Shown: one piece after another, positions 57,574 through 64,000 of the stretch
Numbering within the stretch: the first letter of the stretch is position 1
Layout of the letters: each line of letters starts with the position of its first letter
Assembly (NCBI GenBank): GCA_031772625.1
Contig: CM062816.1
Location: 829,734,556 to 829,798,555, forward strand
DNA from: Pinus tabuliformis
Taxonomy: Eukaryota; Streptophyta; Pinopsida; Pinales; Pinaceae
Length of the DNA stretch: 64,000 nucleotides
Direction of reading: 5' to 3'
Position numbers and translations under genes: made by a program
The notes under the pieces: model-generated
Databases searched by the model: none
Told to the model about the DNA's origin: nothing
Seen by the model: only the letters and a program-made list of their open reading frames with translations

Positions 57574-58456
57574 TGTTGGCTTGTATGGTCCTAACCCAGG
57601 TTCAGAGGTGATTTAGCCAAACAAATCCCAGTACTACTGGCCCTTTCAACAATAGTCTATGGAGCATGGACTGAGGTCTCACCCGAAGTAGTATGGGAGG
57701 GTGCTAGAACCAGGCTTCTGCACCCTGGGGATGTCTGATGAGCTTCTAGCAGTCTGCGGTTTGACCCTGCGTGCACATTGCTATGTGCATCTATTAGTCT
57801 CTCACAACCTGTGATGTTGCCTTCATGCAGCCCTACTCGAGGCGCGATCCGTATTATACCCAAGTTCCTCACTATTTAACCTATTATTACCCGATTACTT
57901 AACCTATTTGTGTAAGACTAGTGATAATTAACAGTATATCCAACAATCATATAAGTGCACATGATAAACAAAACAGTATGGATGAATAGAATGCAATACA
58001 CAAGCAAATGCACAGAATTTGGAATCAACTTCCCTTTATTATTATTTGTTCAATATTACAGACTCGACACCGCCCTGCACACTCAGCTGCAAGGGTCCGC
58101 GCGCTTAGCTGCGGACTCTACTAGGCCTCTACGCACTCAGCTGCAGAGCATCTTCCTACTACTATGACCCAATACACTTAGATTCACACTCTATCTCTGT
58201 CTCTAATTTGCTCATTCCCTCCTTCGCTATCTTTACAACTTAGAGCCTCACTCTATTTATACAATCCCATGGTCTGTGGACCATGGGTAGGCCGACATGA
58301 CATTACATTCATTACAAAACTTAGGAAGGACAACGCTATGACTCAACCTATACTTTGCGCTCCGCGCCTGCAGTTCGCGGAGTGTTACAATACATTTGAC
58401 CAAAACTTGGGCTTTGAGCCCCAAAACATGCTGTGGGGGGAATCCGATGCCCAACA
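57574..58456 (-). repeat. Gypsy 5' LTR (883 bp)
   Basis: It is the same length as the other LTR, with TGTTGG and CCAACA ends, followed by the target-site copy CTTTA. A TATA box (GTATAAATAGAG on the minus strand, at 58254-58261) lies about 200 bases from the element's outer edge. Confidence 0.95.
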
Positions 58457-59200
58457 CTTTATCTAAAACTCACGTATGTGTGGATATGGAAGTCAATAAT
58501 GGCTTTCCTGCTGAGATTAAGCTTACTGACCATGAATTTTCCTACGACCAATCCTTGGACTACAAAAATGTTTCCTTTTGCTACAAAGCCTGCTACGAGA
58601 CAAGTCATTCCCTCAAGACTTGTCCCAATGCAAGGAAATCAAAGTCAAAATTCTCCTCACGTAAGCCAAATTCATGGGAAGGTGCCATCATATACCATTA
58701 TTCAATCTCCTTAGAGGACCCTCCTTAAATTTCACGCAACGAGTGCAGTGCACAAAAGGGCTTAAAAATTTATGAACCATTGAATGAAACATCTCAAGCA
58801 ATACCTATTTCATATGAAAGTTTGATGAAGATAAATAATTTCGAAGTGTATATGGATGACGTGAAGACAATAATTGCTTCCCTCACCTCTCCAGACATTT
58901 CTCAAAAAATGAAGGCCTCAGTGGGAGAACCTAATTCCCCATACAAAGGTAAAAAAGTAATTGATTCAGTGGGCTTGCGCCCTCATTAGTCAACATTGGA
59001 AAAATGATTTCATAGGAAGACCAGGTAGAGTCGGTCCTTCCTCCTCTGAAATGTAAGACGAATTCCAAGAGTCGGGCTTCTTTAAGAATGGGTGACATTG
59101 TAGAATCATTAGAAAAATGGGCTTGGACCCAAGTCAAAAGAAAGATGAAATTCTCTAGAAAAGGGTAAAATACAACCACAGAAAAATTGCAAATAGGAAT
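58457..59200 (+). pseudogene. LINE-type ORF1 relic B2, 3' part
   Basis: This continues the ORF1 interrupted at 46098. The frame 58396-58728 includes gypsy LTR bases at its start, then CVDMEVNNGFPAEIKLTDHE, FSYDQSLDYKNVSFCYKACY and ETSHSLKTCPNARKSK, the zinc-knuckle region with the first ligand Tyr as in B1 (a Cys sits one residue before it) and the conserved Gly replaced by Ser. The next piece (58780-58989) is VYMDDVKTIIASLTSPDISQ. The C-terminal tail is basic and Ser/Pro-rich. It is interrupted by stops. Confidence 0.65.
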
Positions 59201-59498
59201 GTGTTGTAAATTCAAATAGATATTAGGAGTTTTTTTGAAAAAAAATCAAATGCAACAGTTTTAATTTCCAAGTATAATGTGAATGTCATATAAGGTTTAG
59301 GTTGCCCCTACATGTTTTGACCTAAATCTTTAAGGTTTCCGGGCATATATGCTCTCAAAAAATGCAATTATTTGGACTATCCCTTTCTTTTATTAATACA
59401 AATTACTTACCTTTTCATATATATATATATATATATATATTTGACTTTAAATTTAAATATATATTTTTCTTGCTTATTTAAAAATAAATAAAAAATTA

Positions 59499-59667
59499 GT
59501 GTAGTGTTATCTTCCGAAGTCATCGCATTCATGTTTGTTTGAATCGACGTTTCAAACCAACCTTTGTGGTTCATCATCAGGAAGCCTAAAGATGAACTAC
59601 AGAGGTTGGTTCGAAACGTCGATTCCAACAAACATAAACGCGATGACTCCGGAAGATAACACTACAC
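59499..59667. mobile_element. Foldback element with hammerhead-like core
   Basis: The ends GTGTAGTGTTATCTTCC and GGAAGATAACACTACAC are perfect inverted repeats, and the arms stay complementary over about 75 bases each. B1 has nothing here, so it is an insertion; 30-40 further unmatched bases follow on the right (GAACATAGATCGTAAAAG). The arms contain the sequences described under the ribozyme entry. The structure could be a non-autonomous derivative of a Penelope-like terminal repeat or a MITE-like element. No certain target-site duplication was seen. Confidence 0.75.
59545..59580 (-). ncRNA. Hammerhead-ribozyme-like core in the foldback element
   Basis: The minus strand reads CTGATGATGAACC, ACAAA, GGTTGGTTTGAAACGTCG. 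This has the exact CUGAUGA box, an AACC/GGTT stem II with ACAAA loop, and the GAAA box, in hammerhead order and spacing. The following CGTCGATTC can pair with GAATCGACG near the other arm as stem III, leaving GUU as a possible cleavage triplet. The plus-strand arm has the same layout but CTAAAGATGA in place of CTGATGA, so only one strand keeps the full core. Stem I is poorly matched, so activity is uncertain. Confidence 0.55.
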
Positions 59668-60166
59668 AGAACATAGATCGTAAAAGCCTCAAATCATTAA
59701 TAATTTAGTGTTCTTAATTGTAATTAAGTGTTATTATCAACCATTCTACAAGGTTGTTACCCATCGTACAAGTTTGTTGAGGCAGCTTTTTCTTAGCCCT
59801 CTTTCCCACAACCTCCATTCTCCACTTACGACACAAAGGCACTCCCATTGAACCTTAAGAGTAATTTTAAAGACAACATAATAGACAATGATGCACATTT
59901 TTCTAGGATATAAGTGGTATTTCTTAACGAAATTTGTTGCTGGACGATTATTTTGGTGGGTGGGTTTTGAATCGTCTTTTTATACATTTAGAAGTGCAAA
60001 TATCCATCCATTCTCATACTCAATATTTTTTAAAAATTAAGTAATAAATTGTGATTGGTTTTTATAATTTATTTATAATTGTGTTGTTTATAAATCATCT
60101 AATAAAATTATGTAAATTTTTATTTATTATTAAAAATTTCTTAATTACTGTGTATCTTTTATTTGA

Positions 60167-60519
60167 AGCTTCCAGGCTCCAATGTGATGGATCTCTCCCT
60201 TGTCGACTTGGACAATGATGATCAGTGACAGCTCCTTCCAGTTTTTTTATATGCTTTTACATAGATATAGATGTATTTATAGTTATGTTTATAGTTATCT
60301 AGTACATAGGAAGAACAAAGACACTCAAGTGTACATGGCTTGGTTGGACATTCTCAAAATTTTGTGTTTATGGATGACTTACTTTGCAGATAGGTGGCCA
60401 ACAAACCTGGTTTCCCACCGGGCGGGTTAAGGCCACCTAACTCATGGTTATATGGATGTAACTTGCCCTATTTTTTATAATTAATAGAAATGAATCACCA
60501 AGCTTAAAAAAAAAAAAAA
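60167..60519 (+). mobile_element. 5'-truncated LINE tail with poly(A)
   Basis: This 353 bp stretch is missing from B1. It ends with a 14 base A run (60506-60519), preceded by TTATAATTAATAGAAATGAA. The flanks CTTAATTACTGTGTATCTTT (left) and CTCTTCATTGTGAAATAGTT (right) both match the single B1 sequence CTCTTCATTGTGTAATAGTT, so a degraded target-site duplication of about 20 bases or more is likely. The inner sequence GGTTTCCCACCGGGCGGGTT resembles the 3' ends of plant non-LTR elements. No complete ORF. Confidence 0.6.
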
Positions 60520-61037
60520 CTCTTCATTGTGAAATAGTTATCTAAATTAAAGAGATACACATGATATATATTCAAATACAAACAATTTACAATTACCAAA
60601 ATATTGAGATGGAAATGTGTCACGAATAATTACATGTTCAAGTAAATATTACGTATAAAAAAGTTCTAATTAAAGCAAATCTAAATAGAAATGAACAATA
60701 ATTGCATAATTTTGTCATAGTTTCTATGAGATCCTCTTACATAGTAAAGAGTGCTAGAAAAACTATATAATTCTATTATGATAAAAAATCAATAACATGT
60801 CCTATATAATATTATTGTGGTTAAAATTGATGAACGCTCTTACAAAATGTTAACCTGAAACTCCAAAAGTGTGTTACATGGGGCATTAGATATTAGATAT
60901 TAATTTAATAATGATTTTTTAGTATGTAATGATTGATGGAGTAATTAGAGAAAAAAAATTACATTATAACTTTTTAAATGAAAAAAATAAATAAATTGCC
61001 AACATAGATTTTACTTCTAAAATGCAAAATAATATAC

Positions 61038-61320
61038 TCTTGATTTCAAGAATAATGTTCTAATATCTCAACTCTCAACTCATAAACTCAATGTTACTTT
61101 ACAAGCTAAACTTGCTTAACAAAATGTATCATATCTCCAAAGATGAAACATCAAACTTAACATGTATCATATCTCCGAAGATGAAACATCAAACTTAACA
61201 TGTATTATATCACCAAAGATGAAACATCACACATTACCTTATCTTGGATTTTGTATTAGAATGTGCATACAAATACTTAGATATCCTTTCCAAATTGGAG
61301 CCATCCAATATTATAATAGT
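61038..61320. other. Flank of the duplication with a 38 bp tandem repeat
   Basis: This sequence follows the last base of homology with unit 1. It is non-coding and includes three units of a 38 bp repeat (listed separately). Confidence 0.5.
61124..61233. repeat. 38 bp tandem repeat, three units
   Basis: ATGTATCATATCTCCAAAGA and the following 18 bases repeat at 61124, 61162 and 61200 with few differences. Confidence 0.9.
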
Positions 61321-61330
61321 ATAAATTGAA

Positions 61331-61775
61331 TTAAATAATTACTATATTATAATACTATGAATTGAATTAAATAATTACTATCTTTAACCTATTAAGGTCA
61401 TGAAATTTATAAGCCTCAAGGGTTAGCTCAGTGGGTCAAAGCCGTGTCTCGCCATCGGGAGGTCATAGGGTTGAATCCACCCGAAGCCCTTGGGGTCAGG
61501 TCTTGCAGTAGGCCGAGGGGAGATTTAGCCTAGCTATTGCCCAGCTTTTTCCGTGGACGTAGCGACCACTCACTGACCAGAGTGCTCGTGAACCACAGCT
61601 AAAAACAAAAAAAAAAACATGGAATTTATATATTTTTAATATTTATTATTATAAATAAATTAAAAATTACTATATTATAATACTATGAATTGAATTAAAT
61701 AATTGTTATCTTTAACATATTAAGGTCATGAAATTTATATATTTTTAATACTTATCATTATGAATAAATTAGAAA
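61331..61775. repeat. Local AT-rich duplication of about 110 bp, one copy split by a SINE
   Basis: A stretch with ACTATATTATAATACTATGA, ATTAAGGTCATGAAATTTAT and ATTTTTAATA...AATAAATT occurs twice in direct orientation. The left copy (about 61339-61411 plus 61631-61663) is interrupted by the SINE, and the right copy (about 61664-61775) is uninterrupted. Confidence 0.8.
61412..61617 (+). mobile_element. tRNA-derived SINE
   Basis: The 206 bp insertion has a perfect pol III A-box match (TAGCTCAGTGGG at 61424-61435), a B-box-like GGTTGAATCC at 61469 (one base short of GGTTCGANNCC), a tRNA-unrelated body and an A-rich tail (AAAAACAAAAAAAAAAA). It is flanked by CATGAAATTTATA (61399-61411) and CATGGAATTTATA (61618-61630), a 13 bp target-site duplication with one mismatch. 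The paralogous empty site CATGAAATTTATATATTT is at 61727. Transcription would be by RNA polymerase III, and movement would need a LINE. I do not assign a SINE family. Confidence 0.85.
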
Positions 61776-62699
61776 GGAAATTGATTAATTCACATGTAAT
61801 TACATTTATTATTTATTTTGATTATGACAATAAGATAAACAAAACAGTAGTCAAAAATAAAATTCAAAATTTACTTACTCACATTATATTAGTTTTATAA
61901 TCCTTTACACCGGAATTTACAAATCATACCAAAAACCTTTTTGTGCATTATAATCTCCATTATCGTAAGTGAATGGGGTCCCATGAATATCACATCATAT
62001 ATTCGGTATCTTTCTTCATAATACTTATTAATTTAGGTGCATTTTTCTTTTTTTAATTCATACTTAATAGCAATATCTGGTCAAATAGCAATATCATTAA
62101 ACTGTACCAAATAATTTTATGTACAAATTAATGTTTTGGAATTATACATAAAGTTTAGAGTTACTTATCCTACACAATAGACATTATCATCAATGTAAAT
62201 AAAACAAAACCCTAACATATCGATATGACATTGTAAAGTTAAAAACTTTTAATTAAAATATAAATTGAAATTCCCGACCAAATACATCATTAAAGTATGA
62301 CTTGGAAGAAATGTAAGCTATGACTTTTGGTTTGTTCCTTAATATCCTTACACTCCTAAAAATGCATTATGTTCAAAATAGGACTTGGAAGAAATGTAAG
62401 CTATGACTTTTGAGACATTTCCTTTATCAAGGTTCCCTTTTTACACCACATTTTGTTATTTCATATCCCGCTACTTGGACTTTGGGACATTACCATTTTG
62501 GATGTTTCATTATGATTTTTTTGGTACTTAATCATGGCTAAACATTAAAGACTCTAAGTAAGACACTACACTCAATTGTTTCATGGATTTTTATTTTTCT
62601 TTAATATATATAGAGAAATTATTCAGCTGCATTATATTATTTATATTCATGTATTTTTTATTTAATTAATTAATGGAAAAGATTAATATAATTTAATTA
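61776..62699. other. No gene; AT-rich with a 30 bp direct repeat
   Basis: Non-coding AT-rich sequence. GACTTGGAAGAAATGTAAGC plus CTATGACTTT-type continuation occurs at 62299-62328 and 62382-62411, 83 bases apart. Nothing else is recognised. Confidence 0.5.
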
Positions 62700-63137
62700 T
62701 TAAATAGTAATGATATCATATCCAAGACCTATTATGTGCTTGTTGTTGACAATCTCTTCCCAATTTCTAATGATTGTCTTGGGAAGTGCAGACTGAACTT
62801 CCTCACCTGTATTCAAATATGTTTCTAAAATGAGCATTTGATCTGAATCAACCTCAACATTATTGATTTGATGACTTGGTGGCTGCTGATAGGATCCTGT
62901 TTCAAAGTCATATAGGGGATTGTTCTGAACAAAAACAAGTTTAGAAAGATGTATTTTTTGTTGTAACTCATCTCTCTGTAACTGTGATTCAAGTTGTAAA
63001 AAATCTATATTCTCTTGTGCATTTTTTGAAAAGGTTTGAATATCAGAAAGAGTGTCCTTGTTGATTTTAACTGTGCTTTCAGCAGTAGATACAATTAGAT
63101 TTCTCAATAACTCTAATAATTTTTCAATTTGAGCCAT
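62700..63137 (-). CDS. Uncharacterised 145-residue ORF
   Basis: This intact minus-strand ORF lies in an AT-rich region. The N-terminal half is helical and charged (IEKLLELLRNLIVSTAESTV, ENIDFLQLESQLQRDELQQK), likely a coiled coil or helical bundle. The C-terminal half contains LVFVQNNPLYDFETGSYQQP and TIIRNWEEIVNNKHIIGLGY. There is no signal peptide or membrane segment, and no family I recognise. A TATA-like box lies 270 bases upstream of the ATG. It may be a small ORF of an unrecognised LTR element or an exon of a gene; no flanking coding sequence supports either. Unlike the other relics it carries no stop or shift that I can detect. Confidence 0.4.
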   Translation of the reverse strand: MAQIEKLLELLRNLIVSTAESTVKINKDTLSDIQTFSKNAQENIDFLQLESQLQRDELQQKIHLSKLVFVQNNPLYDFETGSYQQPPSHQINNVEVDSDQMLILETYLNTGEEVQSALPKTIIRNWEEIVNNKHIIGLGYDIITI

Positions 63138-64000
63138 AACAAGTGCACCGAATCAATAATCAATGTACAATAGTTCTTAAGGAAGACTATACAAATGACT
63201 AAAGAATCACAACTTTATTTTATGCATACGTATACTTCTATCTTAGCGTTGGTTTATCCCAATATAATGCAAGACTGAATATCTATGAATGCACTTATAG
63301 ATAATTTTCCTTGTGACTTGTAGGTCGCAAAGATAAGAAGCCAATGGCTGCAACAACAACGATGTTAGCAACTCAACTCCCCATGATGAATGACTATTGT
63401 GCAGGGTATATATATCCCTTCTATATTTTATTCTCACAGTGATTGAAGCAATAGACCAGATCCACTTTGAATAGGCGCTCGCAACACCGACTTTGACTCG
63501 AGACCCTCTCGCAGGAAATGGATGTGCTCTCTCATGGGAGTGTGCTAGTTTAGACAAACAATTCTTGCTCAGGCTTAGTCACAAGCATCCAATATTGATA
63601 GTCCCCAAATAGTAACACAATTATTTAGAGTCAAATATTTTGAAAATACCCCAACCTTAGTCTTCAATCGCTTTGAAATGCAAACAATCGCTCTAATTCT
63701 TCCCATGTTCAATCATGTTCAACACAAAAACCAAGACTAAATTTGAGACCAAGTGTAACATCTTGTGCACAAAATTTGGAACCATCAAAAAGTCACAAAG
63801 ACAAAGGAAACAAAGAAACATTATGTCATAAATAACAAGCTAGCTATAAAACCTTCATGAATTTACAAAACTTTTGCAACACATTTTGGAAAACAAAACC
63901 ACCAAGAACTCCCCACACACCTCAACTAACAAATCAAAATGACTCCTTTCCAAATTAAATATTAAGAACCAAGTGCAATATTATCCACTACTATCCATGA
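63138..64000. other. Upstream region of the 62700-63137 ORF, no other gene
   Basis: No convincing gene is present. The 104-codon minus-strand frame at 63243-63557 overlaps the TATA-like box and has no protein-like features. It may hold a promoter and leader for the downstream minus-strand ORF. Confidence 0.4.
63407..63414 (-). promoter_or_regulatory. TATA-like box upstream of the 145-residue ORF
   Basis: The minus strand reads AAGGGATATATATACCCTGC, with GC-containing flanks in an otherwise AT-rich area, which makes it stand out. It is on the coding strand of the ORF and about 270 bases before its ATG, which would leave a long leader. Confidence 0.35.

Larger units (their letters stand above)
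46099..58456 (-). mobile_element. Gypsy-type LTR retrotransposon, non-autonomous, with nested Penelope element
   Basis: Two 883 bp LTRs (TGTTGG...CCAACA in plus-strand reading) bound the element. The flanks are ATTTA on the left and CTTTA on the right. The uninterrupted B1 copy at about 25709 reads CTTTA, so a 5 bp target-site duplication with one mutation is clear. In minus-strand order it has a primer-binding-site-like stretch, an N-terminal ORF, gag with CCHC knuckle, retropepsin, a nested Penelope element, a second Gag-like region and a large extra ORF. I find no reverse transcriptase, RNase H or integrase motif, so it probably moved with the help of another element. Confidence 0.9.
27719..61037. 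repeat. Tandem duplication, unit 2 (A2 + B2)
   Basis: This is the second unit of the tandem duplication. It carries A2 (27721-39602) and B2 (44850-46098 and 58457-61037) in the same order as unit 1, expanded by insertions at 39604-44849, 46099-58456, 59499-59667 and 60167-60519. At 61037 homology with unit 1 ends exactly where unit 1 meets unit 2, and the flank changes to CTCTTGATTTCAAG. Confidence 0.85.
59201..61037. other. AT-rich 3' part of B2 with two insertions
   Basis: This is homologous to 26461-27718 and is non-coding. Relative to B1 it carries a foldback element at 59499-59667 and a LINE tail at 60167-60519, besides an (AT)n run at 59417-59440. Confidence 0.6.

Noticed and set aside
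61424..61480. Functional tRNA gene
   Set aside because: A- and B-boxes are present, but no proper cloverleaf closes, and the poly(A) tail with target-site duplication shows a SINE.
63243..63557. 104-codon minus-strand ORF
   Set aside because: It overlaps the TATA-like box and likely leader of the next ORF and shows no protein-like features.
62700..63557. Endogenous pararetrovirus leader and first ORF
   Set aside because: A TATA-like box with long leader and small ORF would fit, but no movement protein, coat protein or RT follows and the ORF matches no family I know.

Overview
The window reads as intergenic DNA from a large, repeat-filled seed-plant genome, most likely a gymnosperm and probably a conifer. 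The reasons are the AT-rich background, nested and badly decayed LTR retrotransposons of plant Ty1/copia and Ty3/gypsy type, a plant-type LINE ORF1 (DUF4283-like region plus zinc knuckle), and a Penelope-like element with a GIY-YIG endonuclease, a class reported from conifers. I see no convincing cellular gene. The one small intact ORF I cannot explain as a known retroelement relic is at 62700-63137 (minus strand).

Layout. 1-5840 is single-copy here and has no clear gene; it holds a degenerate 160-180 bp repeat and an 80-codon relic ORF at 4810. The rest is dominated by an old tandem duplication: unit 1 is 5841-27718 and unit 2 is 27719-61037. Each unit has the order [A: minus-strand gypsy relic with gag and protease-like remains] then [B: plus-strand LINE-like ORF1]. 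The end of unit 1 joins the start of unit 2, and homology stops at the matching points on the outer sides. By eye the units differ at roughly one base in ten.

Later insertions make the units unequal. Unit 1 gained a Ty1/copia element (10206-15287, plus strand). Unit 2 contains a 5'-truncated gypsy-like block (39604-44849), a 12.4 kb gypsy element with 883 bp LTRs (46099-58456, minus strand) that splits the B ORF1, a Penelope-like element inside that gypsy element (about 51914-54834), a 169 bp foldback element carrying a hammerhead-ribozyme-like core (59499-59667) and a 5'-truncated LINE tail (60167-60519). In several cases the other unit preserves the empty site, so target-site duplications can be read directly.

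61038-64000 lies outside the duplication. It holds short tandem repeats, a tRNA-derived SINE with a 13 bp target-site duplication and a neighbouring empty paralogous site (61412-61617), and the unexplained ORF at 62700-63137 with a TATA-like box upstream.

No autonomous element is intact. The copia element has all pol domains but many stops. The gypsy element shows gag, protease and a large extra ORF but no recognisable reverse transcriptase or integrase. The Penelope ORF has complete catalytic motifs but two late frameshifts and a truncated 5' end.
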